This document shows, piece by piece, positions 10,901 to 21,715 of a stretch of 64,000 nucleotides of DNA. A program made the translations under genes and the position numbers. Under the pieces are notes generated by a model, which saw nothing but the letters and a program-made list of their open reading frames with translations, had not been told where the DNA came from and did no database searches. The DNA is from Telopea speciosissima (Eukaryota; Streptophyta; Magnoliopsida; Proteales; Proteaceae): positions 12,101,568-12,165,567 of the forward strand of contig NC_057925.1 in the NCBI RefSeq assembly GCF_018873765.1, given 5' to 3'. Position 1 is the stretch's first letter, and each line of letters opens with the position of its first letter.

Positions 10901-13900
10901 AAATGATCTATGGTTCGATCATGAGAAGAATCACAGCATGGTCTTGCAGGCAATTGTTGATCCTGAAATGAGGTTCAGGGACATTGTCACTGGATGGCCA
11001 TGAAGCCTGAGTGACTCCCTTGTGCTCCGCAGCTCAAGCTTCTTCAAGCTTTGTGAAAAAGGGAAGAGGCTAAATGGGAAGAAGATAGAGCTGTCTGAAA
11101 GGCCAGAAGTAAATGAGTACATAATTGGAGATGCAGGGTTCCCCTTACCCGTCGAAAGCAATGACGGCAACCAAGGAGAAGAAGAAGCCAAAAAAAAAAG
11201 AAAAAGAAAATCAAGAAGAAGAAGAAAGGGTTAGAGAGGAAAGAGGATTTGAAGAGGGCAAACTTGTCATTTTACATTGTGTTATTTAACAGTTTTTGGT
11301 TAATAATATTAGAAGAGGGTAAAATTGATATTTTACATTGTATTATTTAACACTGTCCAATCAGAGGGGGTGCGGCTGTATAATTTAAAAATATAGGGGG
11401 TTGCTCTGTATTTAGGACAAACCTCTGGGGGTCGCAGTGTAATTTACCCTAATTTATATAATGCATCAGCTTAAGTAAAAACGAATCTAAAAATTATTTA
11501 CTGATGGAAAATTTTAAGAATTTATCATGTAACAGATAAATATCATAACAGACTCCTTTGTAAGCTTTGTTGGCTGATCAAATCAGACTCCTCTAGGATG
11601 GGTAGGTTTCTTTATGCGAGATTCACTTCCAAGGGCCACATAAAAAATCACATCAATTCCTCATCAACTATTTGGTTAGGAATCAAGAAAATGTGGGCTT
11701 TTGCTTTTGCGCAAGAATCTTGGATCATAGGCGATGGTTCCAAGATTGATTTTTAGCATGATAACTGGTTAGGCGAAGGATCTATGCAGTCCGTTCAAGT
11801 CTCCCTACTTTATTCTTTAAATCATTCGACACCTGCCTTGCAAGATTTATTGTGCAATCTCAATGGCTTTTTCCTACAATTTCTTCTCCCTTCTTGCAAC
11901 AGATTTTTACATATGCATCAAATATCAAACTTTCATCGATAAGTGTGGATGATATGAGGGTCTGGACGCTATCCAACATGGGAAATTTCACAGTGAAGTT
12001 AGCTTGGGAAGGCATTAGATCAGCGGCTAACAAAATTTCGTGGCACTCCATGGTTTGGGCAAAATTTTTACAGCCACGACAATCTTTATTTGGTTGGCGT
12101 TTGATGCATGGTAAATTTCCAACTGACGTGATGATTTCTCAAAGAGCTGTTCAGATAGTTTCTCGTTGTTGTTTATGCCTGTACGCTATTGAAAATCAAC
12201 GTCATATTTTTCTTGAGTGCTCATTCTCTTTGAAGGTATGGCAGGACTTCCTTTCCTTGTTCCAGATGGTGTGGCCGAATGAATCTTCGATTATGGATTT
12301 ATTATTCTGGTGGAAAGAAAAATCAAATGATATCTCTCTTTCAAGTGTATGGATGGTTGGGTTCATTTTGGTGGCTTATCACATATGGCAGGAGCGGAAT
12401 AAGTGACGTTTTGATGGCCAAGGTAATCTTTCTAGTACTGTTATGCACTTCATTAAATTGGACCTCAAAGATGCTTCAACCTTCATGCATTGCAAAATCC
12501 AATTCTTTCAAGACCTGGTAATTGCTCGACAGATCGGTGCCACCTTCTAGAAGTCTAAGTCCCACCGTATTATTGAAATAATATGGAGGAAGCCGGATAT
12601 TGGATGAGTAAACTTAACATAGATGGATGGTTTATGGGAAATCTAGGTCATTCAAGTGCTGCGGGTATTTTTCGGAATCCTCAGGGCATTCCAACAGACA
12701 GTTTCTCTATTTGTTTGGGGATTTCTACAAATTTCTTCGCTGAGTTCTCAGCTTTCTTCTTTGGAGTCCAAATGGCTAGGAATAAAAATATCAACCTTCT
12801 TTGGGTTGAGGGAGATGTTGAAGCGGTGATTACGTCAATAAAGAATGGCAAGATCCCGTGGGAGTTTAAGAAAAAATGGTTTGATGTGGTGAATTATCTT
12901 CTAGCTATAACATGGAAAATAACCCATAGCTCTAGAGAGGCAAATACAGTGGCAGATCTATTGGCTAAAAGGATTGCAACAATTCAGGTGTCTCATTGTT
13001 GGGTAGATTCTCCAACTTTCGTCCATTATGAGATTGAATGAGACCTACAGAAAAGAAGTCGATTTTGTTTTGCTCAGGCCTGAAGTTTATCTGTTCGAGT
13101 TTGTGTTAGTCTGTTTCTCTAGAACCCTGTTGATGGCCATGCCGAAGGTGGGGTTCTAGAGTAATAGCTCTAATCTCTTTTGCTCCTCTAAGGTTACCTG
13201 CCGAAGAGGATTTGTTTTGGTTTTTCTATGGATTTTCCCTTTTGGGGACTTCTGATCTTGTAATTATTCCTATATTTTAATACACAATTTGCTAAGCTTT
13301 AGCGCAAAAAAAATATAAATATCATAACAATAAGACGTGGCAACATTCAACCTATTATTCTAAAATGATTGTAAATAGAAGAAACTAAAAAAAAAATTAC
13401 CTAAGTTTTGAATTTTGATGTGTGTCACCATTCATCCTAATACTCTAAAAGGATTGCAATTCAAAGCAACTAACATACATTTTTCTCTCACTGAAGTTTA
13501 GTTGATTGTGTATTAGATCATTCAAATTTTGAATAAGATGTTTATCAAATAATGAAAATTCTGCTTCCACTTGGTATCAAAGATATGAGGTAGAAACACA
13601 TTTAATTTTTTTTTTCTTTCTCGATACTATGACAACAAATGCTTGAATGACCCAATTTAGCAAAAAAAATCCAAAGTCTTAAATTCTGAAGTGAAAATAA
13701 AGAAATCATGATAAACAACATTAAAAGCATAGTATATGGTAGTAGTAAATTTAAATACCTGGAGCAATATATCCATGAGTTCCTTTAAGCGACGTCCAAT
13801 TAGATGAGTCTGGCTTTAATAGTCTTGCAATGCCAAAATCAGATACATGAGCCTCAAGTTCCAAGTCCAGCAATATATTTTTACTTGAAATATCCCGATG

Positions 13901-16900
13901 AATTATTGGTGGAATACAATCATGATGCAAGTAAGACAAAGCATTGGCCACACTTTTAATGGCATTTACTCTTTTCACCCAATCAAACTCCACAGCCTCT
14001 GCTTGATTGCTCAATATACGTGCTAAGCTTCCTTTTTCCATGTACTCGTAAACAAGAAATGTGCACCGTGGATGAGAGCAGAATCCATAAAGTTTGACAA
14101 TGTTTCGATGCCTTATTTCTGTTAACACGCGTGTCTCATTCCCAAAGCTTTCCTCATCCACTATTGTCGTGCCTTCTAATGGATGGAACTTCTTCAAGGC
14201 TACTACATGGCCTGTAGGTAGCACTGCTTTGTAAACACTCCCAGAATTTCCATTTCCAATGCAATATTTGGCATCAAAATCCTCTGTTGCTTTTATAATA
14301 TCCTCATAAGCAATCTTTCCATCGAAATTCCATATTGAAACAATATTGCCATGGTTTCTTCTTGTTGCTTCTATATTTGCTTTTTTCTCTTTTTGTTGCA
14401 TGAGGAAAAGGACACCAACAATTGCAAATGCAAGGAACACAATTCCTATCAAAGAAGCAACGATGGATATGATGACTTTGTGTCCATTTTTTTCCGATCC
14501 CTTGCTTGTATGAGAACGATGGCAAGGGATTAAACCTTGAAGTTCACCACATAACCCTTTATTGTTTCTAAATGCTTGTGGTGAAGCAGCACTTTTGAAA
14601 ACCCTATTGTTAGGAACAACACCATCCAACTCATTATAGGAAAAATCAAGAGATATTAAGCTAACCATCTCTATGAGAGAAAGGGGTATCGAGCCTGTGA
14701 CCATATTGTGGGATAGATTCAAAATTACCAACATTATCAACTTTCCAAGTTGTGGTGGTATTAGTCCACTAATTGAGTTATGACTAAGGTCCAATTCAGC
14801 TTGTAGGGACACCAAATCACCAATTTGAGATGGAATGCTTCCATTCAATGAATTCTGGCTCAAATTTAATGACAAAAGTTGGGAGCATTGACAAAGTTGA
14901 GCCGGAATTGATCCAATTAGCCTGTTTGCTGAGAGGTCTAGAGTTTCCAAATTGATTAATTTGCCGATTTCAAGTGGTATGTGCCCTATAATTTGGTTGC
15001 CACCTAAATTCAAGCAAAGCAAAGTGGATAAGTTACCAAGTTCCTTTGGTATTTCTCCAGCAAGTTTGTTGGAAGAAAGATCAAGTTGTCCAAGTCGAGT
15101 TAAATGGCCAATTTCATGTGGTATCTTCCCACTAATAATATTTCCAGAAATCTTTAGCACTGACAAATTCTTACATTCTCCCCAATTTGGTGAGAGCTCA
15201 CCGTAGAGTCTATTAAAACTCATATCAATGAAAGAAAGATGTGGATGGACACCAAAACTGTCACTTATATTTCCAACAAAGAAGTTGTTGTCAAGTCGAA
15301 CTCTTGCTAAACTTGTGCAATTTCTAAAGTCTGGAAGAGGACCCATGAGATTATTGTTGCTAGCTGCAAAAATTTGAAGTGATCGTCCTTGGCATATTTG
15401 TTGTGGTAAGCTTCCAGATATTTGATTGTCAAACAAAGCGAGCACCTCAAGTCTACTTAAATTAGCAAGAGAATGAGGGATTGGACCACGGAGTTTGTTC
15501 TGACCTAATGATAATAAAATCAGATTCTCCATATCTCCAATTTTTGAAGGCACCGGACCAGAAAATTCATTCCCACGCAAATAGAGCTTGTCTAGCTTAC
15601 TTAAGTTAGCAAGAGAACAAGGGATTGGACCACTGAGTTTGTTTTGAGGTAGATATAATTCAACCAGATTCTTCAAATCTCCCATTTCTGAAGGCACTGG
15701 ACCGGAAAATTCATTCTCATACAAATAGAGATTCTCTAGCTTACTTAAGTTACCCAAAGAACGAGGGATTGAACCGCAGAGTATGTTCTGACCTAGTGAT
15801 AATTCAATAAGGTTTCCCATATCTCCAATTTCTGAAGGCACTAGACCAGAAAATTCATTCTCATACAAATAGAGCTTCTCTAGCTTACTTAAGTTAGCTA
15901 GAGAACGAGGGATTGGACCACTAAGTTTGTTCTGAGATAGATCTAATTCAATCAGATTCTCCAGATCTCCAATTTCTGAAGGCATCTGACCAGAAAATTC
16001 GTTCTCATACAAATAGAGCTTCTCTAGCTTACTTAAGTTAGCTAGAGAACGAGGGATTGGACCGTTGAGTTTGTTCTGAGGTAGATATAATTCAACTAGA
16101 TTCTCCAAATCTCCAATTTCTGAAGGCACCGGACCAGAAAATTCATTCTCATACAAATGGAGCTTCTCTAGCTTACTTAAGTTAGCTAGAGAACGAGGGA
16201 TTGGACCGCTGAGTTTGTTCTGATTTAGTGCCAAACCAATCAGATTCTCCAGATCTCCAATTTCTGAAGGTATTGAACCACTGAATTCATTGGAATGCAG
16301 GTATAGATATTTGAGGTTGGTTAAATTAGCTAGGACAGGGGGGATCAAACCAGTGAATTTATTCCAACCTATTGATAATTTAATCAGATTTTTCATATTC
16401 CCTATTTCTAAAGGAATCCTGCCAGTGATTTCATTGGCATGGAGGACTAAGAAGCGCAGGCTGCTTAAATTACTCAAGGTGAGAGGCAGAACGCCCGAAA
16501 GATTATTATTGGAGAGATCGAAGTGGGTGAGCTTGGAGAGGCTACCAATATGCATTGGTATGGGTCCAATGAGTCCATTGAGGCTGAGATTGAGACGGAG
16601 GAGATTGGGAAAGGAAGAGAAGGTCAAGTTATGAAGCGTACCTTGCAGCTCTGCTTCTGGAAGGCTTATCTCAACCACACTACTTCCGACTTTGTTGCAA
16701 GTTATCCCAAACCACTTGCATGGTGAGATTGGTGATGAAGCCATAGTACTCACATTCGGAGATGGTGATGTAATAGTAAGCTTCCAAGAATCGAGAGCAG
16801 CAACAGAGTAGTTTAGAAGGCTGGCTTTCCATTTGAGGAGAGCCTCTGCTTCACTTGACAGCTGATCAGAGACGACCAGCCTTGATTCACTACTAAACGC

Positions 16901-17023
16901 AGTAGAGGAAGTGAAGAAGCTTACAAGGCAAAGAAACGCTACAACGGTCGGAAAGAAGAATAAGAACGGAGGAGTCGTGAGAGATCGAGTAGAAGGAGTG
17001 TTGGTTGTGGTGGAGTAAGCCAT
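7926..17023 (-). CDS. MIK2-like LRR receptor-like kinase, copy B (intact)
   Basis: This is a predicted plasma-membrane receptor kinase for an extracellular ligand and the only uninterrupted member of the array. Exon 1 is 13,759-17,023 and exon 2 is 7,926-8,260. The donor GT is at 13,758-13,757 and the acceptor AG at 8,262-8,261. The junction splits a Glu codon and gives 1,199 residues. In order there are a hydrophobic signal peptide (about residues 18-44), an LRR N-cap with CKWFGITC, about 25 or more LRRs (about 110-815), a membrane helix (about 845-871) and a kinase. The kinase shows [24 protein letters not shown] and DFG, with APE formed across the splice (AP/E) and CDVYSFG. HRD makes it an RD kinase. 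MIK2 of Arabidopsis is about 1,045 residues; this protein is longer because of extra LRR pairs. I chose the start because copies C and D begin with the same MAYST. The ligand is unknown, so the MIK2 assignment is at family level only. Confidence 0.92.
10076..11150 (+). pseudogene. PIF/Harbinger-derived (ALP1-like, DDE_Tnp_4) fragment inside the MULE
   Basis: The first part (10,076-10,274) reads [19 protein letters not shown] and a segment ending [16 protein letters not shown]. The frame is then split by a LINE tail (10,275-10,673). It resumes at about 10,690 with MNQSTVSQV, then [21 protein letters not shown], a [20 protein letters not shown] segment, TGWPG, and finally [10 protein letters not shown]. 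These are hallmarks of the Harbinger-type DDE nuclease fold: the first Asp in EIDTTH and the second in IGDAGFP. There is a stop near 11,000 (CCA TGA AGC) and the C-terminal third with the last acidic residue is missing. The fragment resembles the single-copy ALP1-like host genes as much as an active transposon. It is not functional as it stands. Confidence 0.85.
10275..10673 (+). mobile_element. 5'-truncated LINE tail nested in the MULE
   Basis: This 399-base insertion ends in a poly-A run (about 10,659-10,673). It is flanked by a 16-base target duplication, ACAATTGGTGAATCAT (10,259-10,274) and ACAATTTGTGAATCAT (10,674-10,689). Its start encodes the end of a LINE RNase H domain ([14 protein letters not shown]). 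The 3' untranslated part contains 'aataaaagctcaggggccac'. Confidence 0.88.
11551..13314 (+). mobile_element. 5'-truncated L1-type LINE in the copy B intron
   Basis: A 15-base target duplication, ATAAATATCATAACA (11,536-11,550 and 13,315-13,329), flanks the insertion, which ends in a short A-run. It contains the 3' part of ORF2 and a 3' untranslated region. It lies antisense to the host gene. The empty site is visible in the copy A intron near 6,866. Confidence 0.88.
11600..13041 (+). pseudogene. LINE ORF2 remnant: zf-RVT and RNase H
   Basis: The segment starts after the reverse transcriptase core. The linker motif IGDGSKIDF is followed by a stop where Trp is expected (about 11,755). The open frame 11,852-12,406 carries the zf-RVT domain with [12 protein letters not shown] and CCLC...H-IFLEC. 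The frame 12,583-13,041 is an RNase H domain with [23 protein letters not shown] and [13 protein letters not shown]. The RT catalytic part is missing, so the copy is dead on arrival. Confidence 0.88.
15470..16240 (-). repeat. Tandem 144-bp LRR-pair repeat inside copy B exon 1
   Basis: Five near-identical units of 48 residues (two LRRs each) lie in tandem with an exact 144-base spacing; the motif 'agcttctctagcttacttaag' recurs near 16,160, 16,016 and 15,872. Each unit reads roughly [21 protein letters not shown] followed by [17 protein letters not shown]. Copy D has four units and copy C two. Confidence 0.88.
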
Positions 17024-17093
17024 GGATGGGTGGATGGTATCTCCCTTTCTAAAAATCTTTAGTTCTCACAAATTCTCACATGATACCTTTTGC

Positions 17094-17103
17094 GAATTTA
17101 TAG
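17094..17103 (-). promoter_or_regulatory. TATA box of copy B
   Basis: CTATAAATTC on the minus strand, about 72 bases before the ATG at 17,023. Copies C and D have the same CTATAAATT core at 35,413-35,423 and 60,423-60,431. Confidence 0.65.
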
Positions 17104-17185
17104 AGACGGCCTGTTGTTTTGAAAAAGTTGTATCAATTTTTTATTTTATTTTTATCTAAAAGTCTCTTGCTAATTAATTAATTAA

Positions 17186-17345
17186 CGAAGTCAGTCACCG
17201 AAAGTGATTTCCTGCCTAGTTGGGTTTGTTTTTCCACATGTACCTACAACGATGTCAGTCACCGAAAGGGATTTCCTACCTAGTTGGATTGCCTACCTAG
17301 TTGGGTTTGTTTTTCCACATGTACCTCAAATCATTTCTCTTTCGT
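17186..17345 (-). promoter_or_regulatory. Duplicated promoter block of copy B
   Basis: Two adjacent units each contain GTCAGTCACCGAAAG, a TTTCCT(G/A)CCTAGTTGG stretch and TTTTTCCACATGTACCT (plus-strand reading). A single related block (GTCAGTCAACGAAAGGG, then TTTTTCCACGTG) lies upstream of copy D at 60,494-60,540. Conservation between paralogs suggests a shared regulatory block or simple common descent. Confidence 0.5.
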
Positions 17346-17384
17346 TGCGTGAAGGAAAGGACCATATACATGGTTCATAATCTC

Positions 17385-17690
17385 AGATCACATCGATCGA
17401 TATTGGATCAGATCGGATTGGATCGGATCGGATCGATATTGGTTGAGGTCGATCTCAAGATTCGACTGATATTGTAAGATTTGATTGGATCGTTCTCTGC
17501 ATTGGACAATTCGATTGGATCTGTCGATCCAATCCTTGTCCGATTTGATTGAATATTTTTTTATTTTTTTAAAGTATTTAATTTTTTAAATTATCTTGAC
17601 TGATATTCATCGATATTAGCCGATACCAATCGATATTGATCAATTCGATTTAGATAATATCGATCGATCCGATCCTGAGATCAAAACACT
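17385..17690. repeat. GATC-rich MITE-like repeat
   Basis: Short degenerate repeats of 'gatcggatcgatattg' type fill the region. The ends show weak inverted similarity ('ctcagatca' and 'gatcctgagatc'). It is probably an old MITE. No clear target duplication was found. Confidence 0.4.
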
Positions 17691-18504
17691 CATCAACTTT
17701 GATCCATAAAAAACAATTTTGAGAAAGATTTTGACAATGACCGATTCCTAGATTTTGAGCCTTGACCTTATCGGTCGCTTATTGTGGAAAAACTTCTAGT
17801 TGGTCCCATGAAGGAACATGAGAATAAAGTAATCTCAATCCAACGGTTATTAATGAAAAGGAGTTTGGACTACTACTTATTACATACGTTTTTGTCTCTG
17901 TTGATATATTTTGTGAAAGAACGCTAACTCACTTTTGTAGTCTTATTTTTCCTAAAAGTCTCTTCGTGACATCGGTCACGCAACTGGTTTTAACCATTTC
18001 TTAGTTCGGAAGGTCCTATCAATGACATGTAAGAGAGTTAGACTATATTCTATTCTTTAGTTTTTAATACAGTGTGTTGAAACCTTGTGTAATCCATATC
18101 CGTTATCTGAATGAAAATCTTTTTACCAAAAAAAAAAAAAAAAGGTATTCACTAGGAGAATAAGGGAAAAAGTTTTTTGTCTACACCAGCACTCCCATGA
18201 GTCTATTTCTTTCCTCTCCATATCAAAAGACACTTCTGCCCCCTTGTTTTAAGGAGGAGAGAGATAGACACATGGGAGTGCTAGCGTAGGCCACACTCCC
18301 CTACGCCAGCACTCCCAAACAGAGAACTACATCCCGAAGTATAATTATCACTTTTAATTCGCGGGTATCCCCAATTCCTCTAATAAGGGGGGGTGGACCT
18401 CACCTTGATCAGTGTTTTCGGGTAAGAGGTAGGGTAGTCATTCCCGTCTCCATGTGACGAATTGGAAGAATTGAAAGAGGCGGCGAATTACAAGGGATAA
18501 CGAT
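17691..18504. other. Intergenic sequence, no gene seen
   Basis: A poly-A run at about 18,127-18,143 follows 'aatacagtgtgttgaaacc...gaatgaaaatc' and could be the tail of an old retroposed sequence. I recognise nothing else. Confidence 0.4.
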
Positions 18505-19160
18505 TGTTCACTTGGGAGGATTCGTTTTCCACACGCTCGAGGCTCTCTGGATCTCTCTTTTTTGCATGAGAAAAACGCATCTGCAAGTGAATAAGGGTCT
18601 TTATTAGTACGTAGTCTTGACTCGATCAACAAGAGGGATTTACATGGAAGGTTCATTTTTCCACACGCTCGAGGCTGGCTATATCTCTCTGTTTTTACGT
18701 GAGAAAAAACGCATCTGCAAGTCAATAATGGTCCTTATTAATATGTATTCTTGACTCAATCAACAAAAGAGATTCACTTGAGAGGATTCGTTTTTCCACA
18801 CGCTGGAGGCTAGCTATATCTAAGGGTGTAAATGAATAGTCAAAATCCGTTTCCATATTCTTGTTTGTATCTGTTTAGCATTATCCGAATCCGTCCAAAA
18901 GCTAAATGGATGAGGATACAGATGGGCTATAGCTATCCAAATAGCTATATTTACATGTAAAGGGATAAAATATCTGATCTGTATCCGTGTCTGTATCCGT
19001 TTAGCACTATCCGAATCCGTCCGATAGCTAATCGGATGCGGATGTGGATGCGGATATAGCACTATCCGAGCCAAATCCGATCCGTTTACAGCCCTAGCTA
19101 TATCTCTCTATTTTTACATGAGAAAAATGAATCTGCAAGTCAATAAAGTTCCTTTCTAAT
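18505..19160. repeat. 133-bp tandem repeat, three units
   Basis: Three units share 'ttccacacgct(c/g)gaggct', 'atgagaaaaacgcatctgcaagt' and 'cttgactc(g/a)atcaacaa', with spacings of about 132 and 135 bases (marker at 18,531, 18,663 and 18,798). The third unit is split by the hAT MITE at 18,821-19,096. The array lies about 1.5 kb upstream of copy B. Confidence 0.75.
18821..19096. mobile_element. 276-bp hAT MITE
   Basis: The ends are TAAGGGTGTAAA and GTTTACAGCCCTA. A perfect 8-base target duplication, GCTATATC, flanks it (18,813-18,820 and 19,097-19,104). Subterminal 'atccgaatccgtcc' repeats match those of the element at 5,119-6,354. Confidence 0.88.
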
Positions 19161-19164
19161 AAAT

Positions 19165-20398
19165 GGGTAAAACTGTTTGTAACCGAGAAGGTTACACAGG
19201 GCTGTAAACGGATCGGATTCGACTTGGATAGTACTATATCCGCATCCGCATCCGATTAGCTATCGGATAGATTCGGATATTGCTAAACGGATACGGACAT
19301 GGATACGGATCGGATACTTTATCCATTTACATGTAAATATAGATTTTCGGATAGCTATAGCCTATCCGTATCCGCATCCATTTAGTTTTCAGATGGATTT
19401 GGATAGTGCTAAACGGATATGGACACGGATACAAAAACGGATTTCGGCTATTCATTTACACCCCTAGTTACAAGTGACTATTGTAACCACTGTTTTATTC
19501 CATTCTTACCCTTGAAAAACGTATCAAGTAAACAAAGAGTGCTTAATTACTATAACAAGTCATCTAATATTGTAAATTCTCAACATTGTACGATTTTCTT
19601 CTTCTTCTTTCTCCTCCTGCTACTTGGCTTTTTTTCTTGATTCTATTGCAGGCATCCTATTTCCAGGTCCGCTACTCCCACTCCCTTCTCTTTGGGCTTC
19701 AGCTTCGGCTCCTCTTTCCATTCTCCCACTTCCTTCCCCCATCCCTGTAATGAATCATAAATACGTACGCTTGAACTCTGCAACTTGAACTGCATAAGAG
19801 ATACTTGTGATTTATCCTCTTGAATATTTCATCTTTGTTGGAGTTAAACTTCGATTTGATGCACCAATTTGGAGTTTACATTTTCTTCCCATTATGGGAG
19901 ATTCTCTGCCTTAAGAAGGAGCACATGTTGTCATGATTTGCATCTTTTATTCCTAATTGTTTTTTCTTAGTTCTATATCGTTCTACTACTTCCAAACTCT
20001 TTTGTATATCATTTAGGTTTTCATTTACTTTCTGCAATTACCGATGTTTGTTGAAACTCATCTGGAGGATGGGTTTTGATTTGATTCACCAATAAAATTC
20101 ACTTCAACGTATCATCCATCATTTCACATAATGCTGGCCAAGTGGGTGCGGAGGAACTCGGAGAGAGAGGATGTAGGAGGGGGCTGGAAACGGAGGCTAA
20201 GAAGAGGTGCGGAAGATGGGAAAACAGAGACTGAGACAGACACTGGGAAGATGGGTAAAGAGGGATAAAGAAATTACGAAAAAAAATGTACTTAAAAGAT
20301 GAGAGAAAAATATATTCAAGGGTAAGAATAGAATAAAAAAGTGGTTACAATAGTCAGTTGTAACCATCTCGGTTACAAACAGCTTTACCCATTAATGG
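19165..20398. mobile_element. Inverted-repeat DNA element of unassigned family
   Basis: The left end (from 19,165: GGGTAAAACTGTTTGTAACC) and the right end (to about 20,390: complement of GGGTAAAGCTGTTTGTAACC) are inverted over about 75 bases once the nested MITE is removed. An 8-base direct repeat, TAATAAAT, lies at 19,157-19,164 and 20,399-20,406, but the exact ends are not clear. The interior shows no transposase. Confidence 0.65.
19197..19466. mobile_element. hAT MITE nested in an inverted-repeat arm
   Basis: This is an inverted-orientation relative of the MITE at 18,821-19,096, about 370 bases away, with ends CAGGGCTGTAAAC and TTTACACCCCTA. The flanks share GTTACA. The undamaged arm at the other end of the host element (about 20,360) shows the empty site. 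Confidence 0.75.
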
Positions 20399-20433
20399 TA
20401 ATAAATAGTTTGTTCTCCGAGAAAAAAAGACAA

Positions 20434-21715
20434 GAAAATTACTTGGACAACCCTTAGATTATAGCCCGTTTTCTTACAATACTTAACTTTTCAAACAATT
20501 ACTTGACACCCGTACTATTACTGTTTAAATGGAAATGTGCATTTTACCCTTCTGAGTAATTCAACTGAAACTTATGAAATTAAATGACCAACTTACCATC
20601 CTCCATGATCCTCCTCCTTCTTCTTCCTCTTCTTCTTGCAACCCACTCCTACCCCCATAACTTGACTTAAAATTTTAGTTTTGCGAGGAATTAAATGAAA
20701 GTTAAACAAAATCCCTCGTTTTTTCAGTCTCAGCCGTTAATGAAATTTATTCTTCAGATTTGGTGAGAACACTAGATCTTTCAAGGATCCTTCGTTGGAG
20801 GCTCAATCAATTTGAAATTCTAGGCAAAGCTACCGCAACACTCCGGCCTTTCAAGATCATCCAAGCGCAAACCCAGATTTCAGGGAACATGTTGATAAAG
20901 TTTGGCTGATAAAAGTTGGGCGGAAATCTGACAAGCAGATTGATTTTCTAATTCTAACCTCACGGGGCAGTGGTTTCTAGGAGCATAATCTTGGGATTTC
21001 AAGCACTTAGGAAAGAGGAATTCCTATCCAAAGTTTCAGAACAGTTGGAATTGTATGTGAGGAGTTCTACCGCATGACGACCAGAGCTTATAACACGGAA
21101 GTGATCAAAGAACTTATTACACAGAAGCAATTTCTAAAGAACTAAATAGAAAGGAAAAGGACAACAGAAAGTAAGAGAAGAAGAAGAAATAAGAGATATG
21201 GAGGAGAGAGAGCTCGCACAGAAGAAGAAGAGGGGAAGGGGGAGATTTCTATTTTGAAGACTGATTTTAGGTTTCTTGAGGACTGATTTTAGGGTTCTTG
21301 ACCACCAATTTCTGTTCTGTCTTTGAATTTAAAATGAGATTGAATCTATCCCTAGGAACCCTAGAACTAGCCTTTGTATCTAGAAATATGGAATTAATAG
21401 GGTTATTTCAATTTTTTTTTTCATTCCACGGGCACTGAACAGTTGTGTTGTAGATGCAATGCTGTAGGGGTAGGGGTGCTGGGGTTGAAGGAAGAAGAAG
21501 AAGAAGAAGGAGAATATCGAAGAAGAAAAAGGAGGAGGAGAAGAGGGGTAAATCTATCACTTCAATACCCTTCAAGCGTAGTTTAGGCATTACAAAAAAT
21601 TTAACCAATGACATCATCACTAAACTAACAGGCATGACCTACTTGAAAGAAATGCTAAAATGCAGGAGATAGTAAGAAAACAGGCAATAGTCTAGGGGGT
21701 GTCCAAGTAATTTTC
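20434..21715. mobile_element. Inverted-repeat DNA element of unassigned family
   Basis: The ends are inverted over about 45 bases: GAAAATTACTTGGACAACCC at the left and the complement of GAAAATTACTTGGACACCCC at the right. No clean target duplication was seen. The interior has trinucleotide GAA/CTT runs and no transposase. Confidence 0.65.

Larger units (their letters stand above)
9824..11449. mobile_element. Mutator-like element carrying a host-like gene fragment (Pack-MULE)
   Basis: The terminal inverted repeats are about 235 bases long (about 9,824-10,062 and 11,213-11,449) and begin GGGAAGATTACACT and GGGTAAATTACACT. A perfect 9-base target duplication, TAATTTATA, flanks the element (9,815-9,823 and 11,450-11,458). 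The empty site is seen in the copy A intron near 6,780. Long inverted repeats with a 9-base duplication are the Mutator signature. The interior is not a Mutator transposase: it is a PIF/Harbinger-derived gene fragment, described separately. Confidence 0.88.
8261..13758 (-). other. 5.5 kb intron of copy B, loaded with transposons
   Basis: The intron is phase 1. On the minus strand the donor is G|GTATTTAAAT and the acceptor TTCCCTCGCAG. Copy C has the corresponding intron at about 1.9 kb. The extra length comes from a Mutator-like element (9,824-11,449) that itself holds a LINE tail, and from a second LINE (11,551-13,314). The base intron contains runs of A (9,207-9,223) and C (about 9,315-9,331). 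No other gene is seen. Confidence 0.85.

Noticed and set aside
10076-11449. Reading the element as an autonomous PIF/Harbinger transposon
   Set aside because: The flanking duplication is 9 bases and the inverted repeats are over 200 bases. Harbinger elements make 3-base duplications with short ends.
14304-16726. Plus-strand open frames across copy B exon 1
   Set aside because: They are antisense shadows of the LRR coding sequence, and equivalents appear opposite copies C and D.
18505-19160. CRISPR-like repeat and spacer pattern in the tandem arrays (also 61,391-61,800 and 47,833-48,062)
   Set aside because: The units are long, contiguous and diverged, with no unique spacers of constant size and no cas genes, in a plant genome. 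They are ordinary tandem repeats.
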